Notes: generated from the letters alone by a model not told the origin. A stretch of DNA of 64,000 nt from Flavobacterium sp. CG_23.5 (GCF_017875765.1 NZ_JAGGNA010000001.1:643001-707000); one strand, 5' to 3'; positions 26,937-35,808 are shown, numbered from the stretch's first letter. Translations and numbers: made by a program.

Positions 26937-28055
26937 TTATTTAATTCTCTTCTTCCTATTCGTTTCATAATCTTCAAAAATCATTTCACCTAAACCTTTC
27001 AATCCGGTATAAAATGCTTTCCCTTGATTGGCCTCCGTAAACTTATTCACAAACTGTTGCAAATAAGGATCATTGGCAATCATAAAAGTAGTTATTGGAA
27101 TGTGCAATTTACGGGCTTGCTGCGCCTGACTGTAGCATTTATCTACAATGTATTCGTCCAGACCGTTGCTGTTCATATAATAAGTACCATCTTTTTCACG
27201 AACACAACTTGGTTTCCCATCCGTAATCATGAAAATTTGTTTGTTGGTGTTGCGTTTTCGGCGAAGTAAATCCATAGCTAACTGCAAACCGGCAACCGTA
27301 TTGGTATGAAAAGGTCCTACTTTTAGATAAGGTAAATCTTTGATTGCAATTGTCCAAGCATCATTTCCAAAAACTAATATATCTAAAGTATCTTTTGGAT
27401 AACGTGTCGTAATTAGCTCTGCTAGAGCCATTGCTACTTTTTTGGCTGGGGTAATTCGATCTTCACCATACAAAATCATACTGTGGCTAATATCAATCAT
27501 CAAAACGGTACTCATTTGCGATTTGAATTGGGTTTCTTCGACAACCAAATCATTTTCGGTCAACATAAAACTGTCAACTCCATTGTTGATTTGGGCATTT
27601 CGTAAACTTTCAGTCAATGAAATCCGTTCCAGTCCATCTCCAAAATGAAATTCTCGAAATTCACCGGTATGTTCATCACCATTTCCAGCGTGTTTGGTCT
27701 TGTGATTCCCGCTTCCGCTGCGCTTTAAATTTCCAAAAATATTATCTAATGCCTGCTGCCGAATGGCCCGCTCGGTTTTTGAAGTAATTCCAATTCCTGA
27801 ACTTCCGTCTTCCTTAAGTTCATCACGGATGTATCCCTTTTTCTTTAAATCTTCGATAAAATCATCAATTGTATAATGTTCATCGGTCAATTTATATTCT
27901 TTGTCTAATTCCCGCAACCAATCGATTGCTTCATCAAAATCCCCCGAAGTATGTGTGATTAATTCCTTGAAAATTCCAAAGAGTTTTTCAAATGGAGACT
28001 GATCTGGCGCTGCATATTGCTTGAAATAAAAACCTTTTTTATTGTCATTTTTCAT
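26937..28055 (-). CDS. von Willebrand factor A domain protein, partner of the MoxR-type ATPase
   Basis: Residues 180-372 form the VWA domain. The MIDAS metal site is visible as DISHS at 188-192, with MITDGKPS further on supplying the later Asp. The N-terminal half is a hydrophilic, helical region (about 1-180) unique to this family, containing a Gly/His-rich linker at about 112-140. A metal ion bound at MIDAS would mediate contact with the ATPase or a client. It is translated just upstream of the ATPase, the usual arrangement for these pairs. The client protein is unknown. Confidence 0.87.
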   Translation of the reverse strand: MKNDNKKGFYFKQYAAPDQSPFEKLFGIFKELITHTSGDFDEAIDWLRELDKEYKLTDEHYTIDDFIEDLKKKGYIRDELKEDGSSGIGITSKTERAIRQQALDNIFGNLKRSGSGNHKTKHAGNGDEHTGEFREFHFGDGLERISLTESLRNAQINNGVDSFMLTENDLVVEETQFKSQMSTVLMIDISHSMILYGEDRITPAKKVAMALAELITTRYPKDTLDILVFGNDAWTIAIKDLPYLKVGPFHTNTVAGLQLAMDLLRRKRNTNKQIFMITDGKPSCVREKDGTYYMNSNGLDEYIVDKCYSQAQQARKLHIPITTFMIANDPYLQQFVNKFTEANQGKAFYTGLKGLGEMIFEDYETNRKKRIK

Positions 28056-28157
28056 AGTTGTTAAAATTACATCATTTTAAAATGTACTTCAATCAAACAT
28101 CTATTAATTTTTAGTTAAAACAGTAAACTCAGGATATATATTTTCAAAATAATTTGG

Positions 28158-28265
28158 GCGTGCCCCCGCTTCCACTTGCGTTGCAGCGCGGTCGTGCTGT
28201 ACGTTCTCAATCTTTTTTGGCTGAAAAACGCCAAAAAAAGGATTTCCACTGCCATCACTCACGCA
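28158..28265 (-). repeat. Dispersed intergenic repeat, copy 1 (inverted orientation)
   Basis: Read on the minus strand, this block contains GCAGTGGAAATCC, a T-run, a GGCG...CGCC stem, an A-run and AAAAAAGATTGAGAACGTACA. The same order (GCAGTG-AAATCC-TTTT ... AAAAGATTG-TAACGTA) is seen at 43294-43400, and a more distant form at 58828-58916. It lies in the gap before the unknown membrane gene. A reading frame of 81 codons across it is spurious. From 28266 to 28469 there is AT-rich DNA with two copies of AACTACGCAT and no gene. Confidence 0.65.
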
Positions 28266-28469
28266 AAAACGTAGAAATAACTACGCATCATAATCCAAAA
28301 AACAAACTACGCATAAAAAACCGATTAATGATTTGTAAGAAAATTTTAATATATTTGAAAGTAAAACAGACTTTCGCCAATCTACTCATGTTAGGATGAA
28401 TATAAGAAGTTTGATACGTCTACACACAATTTAAATGCTATTTTCAGAAAATTCATCAAAAAACAAATT

Positions 28470-28949
28470 ATGAATCAATATTCATTCGAGAATAATCAAT
28501 TGAAATTTAAAGTTTCAAAAACACCATTCTTAGTTCGTTTAGTTCTATTTATAATTACATTTCTATGTTTTGCATTCCCATTATTTGGAATAATATTTAA
28601 CATAGTTGAAGGAAACGGAATAAAGTTTGGTGGAATTTTAGCATTCGGAATATTTTATTTGTTAGGATTTTATTTATTGCGTATTAGTTTATGGAATAGT
28701 TATGGAGAAGAGACAATTCAAATTAATGAGAATAAAATAATTTACATTGCGGATTACCGTTGGTTTAAAGATGGGAAAAAAACTATTGAGAAAAATGGAG
28801 TTACTTATTCAATAAAACCTGTTGGATATGAAGAAGAGAATAATGGTATTCTTGTAATCTCAAATGGAAAATCAGAAATTGAATCGGCAGTAAAAATACC
28901 AAAAAAAAATCTTGAAAAATTGATAAGTATAATACAAAACGAAATATAA
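28470..28949 (+). CDS. Small membrane protein of unknown function
   Basis: I do not recognise this 159-residue protein. Two membrane spans lie at about 17-48 and 55-75 (PFLVRLVLFIITFLCFAFPLFG and FGGILAFGIFYLLGFYLL), followed by a soluble tail rich in Lys and Glu that resembles a PH-like beta domain (ETIQINENKIIYIADYRWFKDGKK). It sits alone between the repeat block and a poly-T hairpin, both oddly composed. It looks like an accessory insertion between the conserved ATPase pair and the YchJ-like run. Confidence 0.7.
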   Translation: MNQYSFENNQLKFKVSKTPFLVRLVLFIITFLCFAFPLFGIIFNIVEGNGIKFGGILAFGIFYLLGFYLLRISLWNSYGEETIQINENKIIYIADYRWFKDGKKTIEKNGVTYSIKPVGYEEENNGILVISNGKSEIESAVKIPKKNLEKLISIIQNEI

Positions 28950-28993
28950 TATCTTCGCTTGTGCCCGCAAATACACTGAAATAAAGAGGTAAA

Positions 28994-29025
28994 GTGCTAA
29001 TTTTTTTTTTTTAAAAATTTGGCAC
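28994..29025 (+). terminator. Hairpin with a long T tract after the small membrane gene
   Basis: GTGCTAATTTTT pairs with AAAAATTTGGCAC (one bulge) around a run of T. It sits about 45 bases after the stop codon. A T-rich core like this is odd for a terminator, so it could also be part of a repeat. To 29153 the gap holds only a short GCGCAA/TTGCGC inverted repeat. Confidence 0.45.
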
Positions 29026-29153
29026 ATGACATAATAGTTATACCAAAACGCTGTTTAGATAATTTATATGAAATAGATTATACGCGCAAGCGTAACATTT
29101 GCGCTAGCGGAACAAAGTAAAACGAACTATTATTTCTTTCACTGAATTAAAAA

Positions 29154-29534
29154 TCAAAAGAATTTTCCATCCACATAAAACCAACTCCCATTTTCGAGTT
29201 TGAAAGTGGAAAGTTCGTGATGAATTTGGTTTTGTAGTTTGCTGTCCAAAAAGTATGCTTTGAACTCTACTGTATTTTCTGTGGCAGTAATAATTTCCAG
29301 TTTTTGCCATTTATTACTTGCGGCCCATTGAAGAATATCAGATTTGGAATAGTGTTTCCTTTCAGAAATATGGGTAGTTTCCATTAAATATGCCGCTTGA
29401 AGTGTGGCGTAAGCTGAGTAACGGGATTGCATTAAGGCTAAAGCAGTTGGAACGTTATGAGTTCCGTAAATATACGGTTCACAACATTCTTTAAACGTAT
29501 TTAAAGAACCACAAAAGCATCTTGTTAATGTCAT
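29154..29534 (-). CDS. YchJ-like protein with SEC-C zinc motif
   Basis: This 126-residue cytoplasmic protein opens with Cys6, Cys8, Cys17 and Cys18 (RCFCGS...ECCEPY), the SEC-C zinc-binding knuckle that also ends SecA. The rest (MQSRYSAYATLQAAYLMETTH, WQKLEIITA, VEFKAYFLD) is the YchJ/UPF0225 NTF2-like fold. It lacks the second C-terminal SEC-C motif of E. coli YchJ. Function in the cell is unknown. It is the last gene of a three-gene minus-strand run. Confidence 0.85.
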   Translation of the reverse strand: MTLTRCFCGSLNTFKECCEPYIYGTHNVPTALALMQSRYSAYATLQAAYLMETTHISERKHYSKSDILQWAASNKWQKLEIITATENTVEFKAYFLDSKLQNQIHHELSTFKLENGSWFYVDGKFF

Positions 29535-29554
29535 TTTATATTCTACTATTTAGA

Positions 29555-29785
29555 TTAAAGTTGTCCATCTAGTGCAACGATCCTTTTGTGCAATTTATTC
29601 AACAATACTTGATAATGACTGATTTCTTTAAGATCTTCATCATCGTCAGAAAAATCTAGTAATTCGTCTAATTCATCACTCACTTCAACTAATTTATTGT
29701 TAGCTTCTATTCGGTTTTTGTTAGCGATTAAATCAATGATTTCCTGAACGTTATTTTTAATTGCATCGAATTTATCTTTTTCCAT
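29555..29785 (-). CDS. Small acidic protein of unknown function
   Basis: A 76-residue, strongly acidic, mainly helical protein (EKDKFDAIKNNVQEIIDLIANKNRIEANNKLVEVSDEL, then an acidic DFSDDDEDLKEIS patch). Heptad-like leucines suggest a helical hairpin or coiled coil. It follows the tiny basic gene by 11 bases and precedes the YchJ-like gene by 20. I recognise no domain. The similar spacing and strand argue that it is a real gene. Confidence 0.75.
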   Translation of the reverse strand: MEKDKFDAIKNNVQEIIDLIANKNRIEANNKLVEVSDELDELLDFSDDDEDLKEISHYQVLLNKLHKRIVALDGQL

Positions 29786-29796
29786 ATTTCAGTTAT

Positions 29797-29949
29797 TTAA
29801 CTATTGTCAGCAGAATTACTATCGTTGAATTTTTTTACTATGTGCTTTAATTTTTCTTTGCGATCTCTCTCAGCTTGCTTTGCTTTGTCTTGCGCTTTAT
29901 GCAGTTTATCGTTGTGTTTCTTAATATTTCCTTCGTTATTTCTGCTCAT
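29797..29949 (-). CDS. 50-residue, highly charged small protein
   Basis: A short gene reading MSRNNEGNIKKHNDKLHKAQ..., with alternating Lys/Glu/Asp and many Ala, forming an amphipathic helix. A second ATG two codons upstream (29955) is also possible. It ends 11 bases before the acidic 76-residue gene, and its basic charge contrasts with that neighbour. Spacing, strand and charge pattern support a translated gene. Function unknown. Upstream to the histidine kinase gene (29950-30350) I see only AT-rich DNA. Confidence 0.55.
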   Translation of the reverse strand: MSRNNEGNIKKHNDKLHKAQDKAKQAERDRKEKLKHIVKKFNDSNSADNS

Positions 29950-30350
29950 ATTCATTCTATTTTATTCTTATGAAATAATTAATTCATAAGATTCGTTTTT
30001 ATTTTAATCGTATCGCCTTCTATTTTGAATCCAAACAGGATTGCAAAGTTCGGGTTTATTATTGAATTTCAGATTATTTTATTTTTCTATACTATTAGTT
30101 TGGTTATCGATATTGAATATTCCTTGTCTTTTATTTTAATAATTGTATCTGCGTTATTTATAATTTAAAAATAAATCAAATCGCTTCATTGAAAATTTAA
30201 CTTTTAAATTTTATCTTAAAAAGTATTTATGTAACATCTTCACGTAAATAATATAGTTTCTCAACATTAATCTTTTGCTTTTTTAACTTTTATATATATA
30301 TTTATAAGTTTTAAAGAAAACAGCTTCTAAGGGAGTTTCAAATTTTATAA

Positions 30351-33194
30351 ATGAAGTCAGCAATTAAACGGTCAAAATTTATCACTTGGTTTTTAAATAA
30401 GCCCAAAACTACAGGTCTAATAATATTTATTTTTATGAGCTGTATTGTTGGTTATATCGTTTATCAACAATACCGAATTATAAAAGAAGATGAGCGTAGG
30501 GAGATGGATAACACCTTACAAATTGTTTATCAAAATATCGAACAATCCCTCAAAAACTGTTATACCACTACCTTGACTTTGGCGCTAACCATTAATAATA
30601 AGGGTATCCCTGAAAACTTTGACAACATTGGTAAAAAACTATTGGAATCAAACCATAGCATCAGCGCAGTTCAATTAGTTCCTAATGGAGTGATCAAGTA
30701 CACCTATCCCAAAAAGGAAAATGAATCCGCATTAAATTTAAATATTTTAACTACACCTTATCTTAGGGACGAAGCTTTAAAATCAATTAAAACGCAAAAA
30801 ATGTATTTTGCAGGCCCCCTAAAATTAAAACAAGGTGGGGTTGGAATTGTTGGTCGGTTTCCCGTATTTCAGAATAATAAATTTTGGGGATTTTCTGCCG
30901 TAATTATGAAATTTAAAGACTTATTGGAATTTTCAGGTAGTAATAATATTAATAATTCAAAATATTATTTTCAGTTATCAAAGAAAAATCCGGTGACACA
31001 AAAGGAAATTTATTACTTACCAAATAAAAGCGATTTTTCTAAAAAATATAATATTTCGGTATCGATTCCTGATGGCAACTGGAAATTATACCTAATATCT
31101 AAACATCAGAATTATTTGTATTCTCAAATTTTAATTCCTGGAATTATAGGTCTGATTGTAGCCGCACTTTTTGGATTTTTGATTTACACTTTATTAAAAA
31201 TCCGCGAAGAACTGCAGTCTTTGGTAACTATTCAAGCAACAAAACTTCTTAATTCTGAAATAAAATTTGAGGCAATTTTTGATCAGGCAGCAGTAGGAAT
31301 AGCTCATATAGATTCATTTACAGGCAATTTTATTGAGATAAATAATCAATATTGTAAATTATTAGGATACTCAGAGCAAGAAATGAAAGAGCGGAATTTT
31401 CAATCCGTAACCCACCCTGAAGATTTAGAAGAAGATTTAATGAATTTTGAAAAACTCCGGGATGGAAAAATCGCAGCGTATTCTATGGAAAAACGGTATT
31501 GCACAAAAGCGGGTGCCGTTGTTTGGATAAATCTTACAGTATCACCACTCTTTAAAAAAGACAAAAAAGTGACAACCCATATCGCTATTGTTGAAGATAT
31601 TTCATTAAAAAAAGAAGCTGAGAAATCAATCAAAAAAAGTGAAGCCCGATTCAAAAGTCTATTTGAAGATTCACCAATCCCTTTATGGGAAAAAGATTTC
31701 TCTGAGGTAAAAAAGTATTTACAGGAACTAAATTTCATCAATAATGACCCAGAAACAATTTCTACGTATTTCCACAAGAACCCTGAAGTAACAGTAAAAT
31801 GTATTTCTTTAGTTCAAATCATTGATGTCAATGATGCATGTCTTACGCTTTATCAGGTTGAAACCAAAGAGGAAATAGCAACAAGATTTCCTACATTAAT
31901 AAATACCGACTATTCAAAAGCTTTTGTAAAAATATTAATAGCGATTACGCAAGGTCAAAAACAGGTTTTTATTGATTCTGTGATACAAAATTCAATAGGT
32001 GAAAATATCGACGTAAATTTAAGATGGAATATAATTCGAGGATATGAAAAAACATTAGGACGAATAATTGTTTCTACCGAAGATATTACAGAACGAAAAA
32101 CTTCAGAAAAAATTATTCTCGATTCACAACAAAGGACTGAATCGCTAATCAATACTATTGATGGGATTGTTTGGGAATGCAAAATTGCAACCTTTTCATT
32201 TACATTCATCAGTAAAAAAGTAGAAGAAATATTGGGCTACACCTCCGAGGAATGGTTAGCGAGTAAAACTTTTTGGGCAGACCACATCTATTCGGAAGAT
32301 AGAGAATGGACCATTAATTACTGTGTTTTAAAAACCAATGAAAATTTAAATCATGATTTTGAGTATCGAATGATTGCCAAAAACGGAGCAGTTGTGTGGC
32401 TGAGAGATATTGTGACTGTTGTTTTTGAAAATGGTATTGCCATAGGTTTACGTGGTATTATGATTGATATTACTAAGACTAAAAAAGCAGATGAAGATTT
32501 GAATAATTCCTTCAATATGGTCACGGAGCAAAATAAAAGACTACTAAATTTCTCTTATATTGTGTCCCATAATCTACGATCGCATACCAGTAATATTTCG
32601 TCAATTATGGCATTAATCGAAATGTCAGAATCAGAGGAAGAAAGAAACGAGATGATACAATTATTGAAATCTATCTCTAATTCATTGAATGAAACTATGC
32701 TTCATTTAAACGAAGTGATAAATATCAGAACAAATATTGGTTTAGTATCTGAATCACTAAATCTAAAACAATATATTGATACAGCGCAAAATGTCCTTAC
32801 CGAACAAATAGCCCTAAACAATGTTTCGATTAACACGGTTGTGCCAAATGATGTAATGGTAAATTACAATCCAGCCTATCTCGAAAGTATTTTGTACAAT
32901 ATCATTTCTAATTCCATTCGGTATAGACATCCGGAGCGCAAACCCGTTATTTTAATAAAATGGATTAAGGAAAATGATATGAATGTACTTCAAATTTCAG
33001 ATAATGGTGTGGGAATTGACCTTGTAAAGAATGCTGATAAAATTTTCGGGATGTATAAAACTTTTAGCAATAACGCAGATTCAAAAGGAATTGGGCTCTT
33101 TATTACCAAAAACCAAATTGACGCAATGGGAGGAAATATAACCGTAGAAAGTGAGCCAAATATCGGGACTACATTCAAAATCTACATACAATGA
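30351..33194 (+). CDS. CHASE/PAS sensor histidine kinase
   Basis: A 947-residue membrane kinase. Two membrane spans (about 19-40 and 262-285) enclose a CHASE-like periplasmic sensor (VQLVPNGVIKYTYPKKENES and MYFAGPLKLKQGGVGIVGRFPVF). Three PAS-like domains follow (about 300-415, 425-590, 600-715). The H-box is FSYIVSHNLRSH with His740. The HATPase domain shows N-box NIISNSIRYRHP, G1 DNGVGID and G2 SKGIGLFITKNQI. It likely phosphorylates the response regulator gene that starts within its stop codon. The ligand is not predictable. A gap of 400 AT-rich bases precedes it. Confidence 0.92.
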   Translation: MKSAIKRSKFITWFLNKPKTTGLIIFIFMSCIVGYIVYQQYRIIKEDERREMDNTLQIVYQNIEQSLKNCYTTTLTLALTINNKGIPENFDNIGKKLLESNHSISAVQLVPNGVIKYTYPKKENESALNLNILTTPYLRDEALKSIKTQKMYFAGPLKLKQGGVGIVGRFPVFQNNKFWGFSAVIMKFKDLLEFSGSNNINNSKYYFQLSKKNPVTQKEIYYLPNKSDFSKKYNISVSIPDGNWKLYLISKHQNYLYSQILIPGIIGLIVAALFGFLIYTLLKIREELQSLVTIQATKLLNSEIKFEAIFDQAAVGIAHIDSFTGNFIEINNQYCKLLGYSEQEMKERNFQSVTHPEDLEEDLMNFEKLRDGKIAAYSMEKRYCTKAGAVVWINLTVSPLFKKDKKVTTHIAIVEDISLKKEAEKSIKKSEARFKSLFEDSPIPLWEKDFSEVKKYLQELNFINNDPETISTYFHKNPEVTVKCISLVQIIDVNDACLTLYQVETKEEIATRFPTLINTDYSKAFVKILIAITQGQKQVFIDSVIQNSIGENIDVNLRWNIIRGYEKTLGRIIVSTEDITERKTSEKIILDSQQRTESLINTIDGIVWECKIATFSFTFISKKVEEILGYTSEEWLASKTFWADHIYSEDREWTINYCVLKTNENLNHDFEYRMIAKNGAVVWLRDIVTVVFENGIAIGLRGIMIDITKTKKADEDLNNSFNMVTEQNKRLLNFSYIVSHNLRSHTSNISSIMALIEMSESEEERNEMIQLLKSISNSLNETMLHLNEVINIRTNIGLVSESLNLKQYIDTAQNVLTEQIALNNVSINTVVPNDVMVNYNPAYLESILYNIISNSIRYRHPERKPVILIKWIKENDMNVLQISDNGVGIDLVKNADKIFGMYKTFSNNADSKGIGLFITKNQIDAMGGNITVESEPNIGTTFKIYIQ

Positions 33195-33586
33195 GAAAAA
33201 AAACTATCTGGGTTATAGATGATGATGCTATTTACCAAATCATCGTCAATAAAATTATACAAAAATCTGAGATGTTCTCCGCTATTTCATCTTTCAAAAA
33301 TGGCAAAGAAGCAATAGATGTTGTAACAAATTCATTAAATAACTGTGAATCACTTCCTGATATAATATTGCTCGATATTAACATGCCTATTATGGATGGG
33401 TGGGAATTTATGGAAGAATTAGAGACTTTAAAATCATCAATTACTAAACAAATTATTGTTTATATTGTAAGCTCCTCAATTGCAATAGAAGATAAAAACA
33501 AATCAAAAACGTACCCCGATATATTGGGATATTTATCAAAACCTATAAACATAAATGATTTAGTATTAATTGCCTCAAATGATTAA
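33191..33586 (+). CDS. Single-domain CheY-like response regulator
   Basis: A 131-residue receiver domain with no output domain. The acidic pocket (Asp10-Asp12 in VIDDDAIY), phosphoacceptor Asp62 (LLDINMPIMDG), the Ser/Thr switch region (YIVSSSIA, 91-98) and Lys117 (YLSKPI) are all present. The ATGA overlap with the kinase gene means translational coupling. So the pair forms a phosphorelay whose output must be another protein, possibly outside this window (inference). Confidence 0.93.
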   Translation: MRKKTIWVIDDDAIYQIIVNKIIQKSEMFSAISSFKNGKEAIDVVTNSLNNCESLPDIILLDINMPIMDGWEFMEELETLKSSITKQIIVYIVSSSIAIEDKNKSKTYPDILGYLSKPININDLVLIASND

Positions 33587-33595
33587 TGAGAGGAG

Positions 33596-34141
33596 TTAAA
33601 CCATTTCTCTTTTTATTTCCTCCAAAGTTCTATTGGTAAAGATTAATTCGTCAATAATTTGTTTTCGTAAAACATCCAAATCATCGTATTCAAAATATTT
33701 AGCCCAAGAAGTCAAAGTAAAAAGATTCCTGATTTGTTTAATTTTTTTGGCCGTTTCAAAACTTGTTCTAAGAATGGCCTTCTTATCATAATTAGGATTG
33801 TTTTTATGTTGATAGTTGACCGTTTTTTTGATATAATCCGCTTCCAAATAATATAATTCATCCACGTCATTATCAGAATAGAAATTCGACCAAGATGCAA
33901 AACCCAATTTAATTTTTGATTCGGATTCCGGTTCTAAAGGTTCTAAACGCCATTTACTATTGGCCAATCGACCCCAATGATTTGACAAACGATACATTCC
34001 AGATTTAGAATAATAATAACTACTCCCCGATTTACTTTGGTATTGCACTACCAATCCTTTTAAACTGCTTGACGACACTTCATGGAACACACAAAAGGTG
34101 TTTTTAAATGAATTAGGATTGGGACGAAAAATTTTTTCCAT
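33596..34141 (-). CDS. Conserved hypothetical protein, 181 residues
   Basis: I do not recognise this protein. It is soluble, without signal peptide. It opens MEKIFRPNPNSFKNTFCVFHEV and has a segment GMYRLSNHWGRLANSKWRLEP, with several Trp, then a Lys-rich helical tail (KIKQIRNLFTLTSWAKYFEYDDLDVLRKQIIDELIF). The residue pattern in the first 100 residues suggests a beta-rich domain. I chose the ATG that starts MEKIFRP; the upstream extension of 56 residues is hydrophobic and lies over the next gene's promoter. It is convergent with the response regulator. Confidence 0.75.
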   Translation of the reverse strand: MEKIFRPNPNSFKNTFCVFHEVSSSSLKGLVVQYQSKSGSSYYYSKSGMYRLSNHWGRLANSKWRLEPLEPESESKIKLGFASWSNFYSDNDVDELYYLEADYIKKTVNYQHKNNPNYDKKAILRTSFETAKKIKQIRNLFTLTSWAKYFEYDDLDVLRKQIIDELIFTNRTLEEIKREMV

Positions 34142-34194
34142 AAAACAAAGGTAATCAGAAAGTCTAAAATAGAACAAGACAAAAAATATTTGAT

Positions 34195-34202
34195 TAACTT
34201 TG
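34195..34202 (+). promoter_or_regulatory. Promoter -7 box of the 82-residue gene
   Basis: Reads TAACTTTG (TAnnTTTG), 31 bases before the start codon, in the divergent gap. Confidence 0.5.
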
Positions 34203-34232
34203 CCAACTTGAATTTCAATAAAAAAATAGATT

Positions 34233-34481
34233 ATGACCAAAGCTTCAGAAGAAAAAATGTTACAAAAAGGAATATATACCGGAATAATTGAAAAAGATGA
34301 AAACAACAATTTTTTTTGTGGTGAATATCTTTTAGATTACAAAATGGTTATGGCTAAACACGCTGTTGGCGATATGATTACAATCAAATCCATAATAGAG
34401 AATCCAAGTGATATTAGCTATAATAAATATCAGAAAAAGTCAAAAAACTTTGATAAAGCAAATAATAAACCACAACAATAA
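34233..34481 (+). CDS. Small hypothetical protein, 82 residues
   Basis: A small soluble protein I do not recognise. It reads MTKASEEKMLQKGIYTGII, then FCGEYLLDYKMVMAKHAVGDMITIKSI, suggesting a small beta-barrel or OB-like fold, with a hydrophilic tail rich in Lys, Asn and Gln (KKSKNFDKANNKPQQ). It is divergent from the unknown 181-residue gene and has a promoter box, which supports expression. Confidence 0.65.
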   Translation: MTKASEEKMLQKGIYTGIIEKDENNNFFCGEYLLDYKMVMAKHAVGDMITIKSIIENPSDISYNKYQKKSKNFDKANNKPQQ

Positions 34482-34579
34482 AAAGTTTGCAGCCCTCTTT
34501 TTTCTTTCAATAACCATAAATAACACCCACTTTTTTTTGAATATTTTTTCGTCATAAACTAAAAAGTTAAAAAAAAGTG

Positions 34580-34587
34580 TACCTTTG
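34580..34587 (+). promoter_or_regulatory. Promoter -7 box of the J-domain/KTSC gene
   Basis: Reads TACCTTTG (TAnnTTTG), 70 bases before the start codon, so the leader is longer than average. No -33 element was evident. Confidence 0.5.
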
Positions 34588-34657
34588 CAAAAAATTTGTC
34601 GATTTTGAAATCAAATTATATTGATTTTATATTAAAAGACAAGTAGTTACAATATTT

Positions 34658-35098
34658 ATGAAAAAAATAGTTGAATACCGCAAACTGCTAAATGTAGACA
34701 AAACTGCAGAGCTTAAAGATTTGAAAACAATTTACCGTAACGCTATGAAAGAGGCGCATCCTGACAAATTTCAGGGCGACGAAGCTGGATTAAAAGCGGC
34801 GGAAGAAAATAGTAAAAAAATTATTGAAGCGTATCATTTCTTGGTAAGCATCAATCCAGAAACGCTAAAACAAAACTTACCAGAATATACAGAAACAATT
34901 GCTACCGCAACAATTTCAGATTATAAGTTTGTTGAAGGTAGATTAATTATAAACTTTTCTAATGGTAGTGTATACGAATATATTAGTGTTCCAAAAGCAA
35001 CTTATGTGAAAATGGTTAATGCAGATTCTCCTGGAAGATTTGCAAAAAGACATATTCTTAATTCTTTTACTTGGAGAAAAACAATTAACCAAGATTAA
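34658..35098 (+). CDS. J-domain protein with C-terminal KTSC domain
   Basis: A 146-residue protein in two parts. Residues 1-75 form a DnaJ-type J domain with the diagnostic HPD at 34-36 (KEAHPDKFQGDE), so it should stimulate an Hsp70 ATPase. Residues 88-145 form a KTSC domain (FVEGRLIINFSNGSVYEYISVPKATYVKMVNADSPGRFAKRHIL), thought to bind RNA or protein. The two-domain fusion is common in Flavobacteriaceae as I remember. It lacks the Gly/Phe and zinc-finger regions of DnaJ. It is monocistronic, with its own terminator. The client is unknown. Confidence 0.88.
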   Translation: MKKIVEYRKLLNVDKTAELKDLKTIYRNAMKEAHPDKFQGDEAGLKAAEENSKKIIEAYHFLVSINPETLKQNLPEYTETIATATISDYKFVEGRLIINFSNGSVYEYISVPKATYVKMVNADSPGRFAKRHILNSFTWRKTINQD

Positions 35099-35121
35099 TT
35101 TTTTTAAGAAAAAATATTCTG

Positions 35122-35150
35122 AGCACCCTCCAAAAAGGGTGCTTTTTTAT
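35122..35150 (+). terminator. Rho-independent terminator of the J-domain/KTSC gene
   Basis: Arms AGCACCCT and AGGGTGCT around a six-base loop, followed by a T-run. Confidence 0.9.
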
Positions 35151-35268
35151 TTCAAAACTGTTTTGAAAACTGTTCTTTACAACCATTTAAAAAAAACAAA
35201 CTTGCATAATACACTTATTTGTAATATTTTAGCTTCCCCAAATAATTATAAACCTACAAATAACAATT

Positions 35269-35505
35269 ATGAATGACCCTTGCCAATTATTTAAATCCCA
35301 ATATAAAAAAGCAAAAGAAATGCTGGATATTCTGCAAAAACAGAAATCTGAAATAGAATATAATCTTGAATCGAATCCTATATCTGCTGATTTAAACAAA
35401 CAATTAAGGGAAATTAATTTAGACATTAAGATTACTGTAAATGAATTAGAACATGCTAATTACAGTATTGAAAAATGTGAAATTAATCAATCTAACTTGA
35501 TATAA
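35269..35505 (+). CDS. Small coiled-coil protein, 78 residues
   Basis: A 78-residue, mainly helical protein (LFKSQYKKAKEMLDILQKQKSEIEYNLES..., LREINLDIKITVNELEHANYSIEK). The heptad spacing of Leu and Ile suggests an antiparallel coiled coil. It has two Cys but no signal peptide. I recognise no family. It stands alone after the terminator of the J-domain gene. The next 340 bases hold no gene, only an imperfect AACGTTG palindrome after the stop and a promoter box. Confidence 0.55.
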   Translation: MNDPCQLFKSQYKKAKEMLDILQKQKSEIEYNLESNPISADLNKQLREINLDIKITVNELEHANYSIEKCEINQSNLI

Positions 35506-35808
35506 GAAGCCCAACAACGTTGGTTGTTTAAATTTTTAATTACTCTTTAATTTTAATTTCTCTAAAGGTTTTTATTATTTTAGGACATCTCGTGTAGCTA
35601 TATTTTGCATAATCATAAGTAAAAAACACTTATGTTTCATTCTAAAATTTTAATAATCAATACGTTGCAAATCTGTAGTTTTTTTTAAAATCACTTCGTA
35701 ATAAAAACTCAAATTATTCCTTTTTTATAGGTTTCAGATCCTTATTAAGAATAAAAAACTATAACAAAAATTTATGTACTAAAATTATTTATAATTTATT
35801 TTTTTAAA

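Noticed and set aside
28154..28399. 81-codon open frame in the gap after the VWA gene
   Set aside because: It lies across a dispersed repeat, its composition is unlike a protein, and it has no promoter or family pattern.
29104..29310. Minus-strand frame overlapping the YchJ-like gene
   Set aside because: It overlaps the better-supported YchJ-like gene in another frame and has no family pattern.
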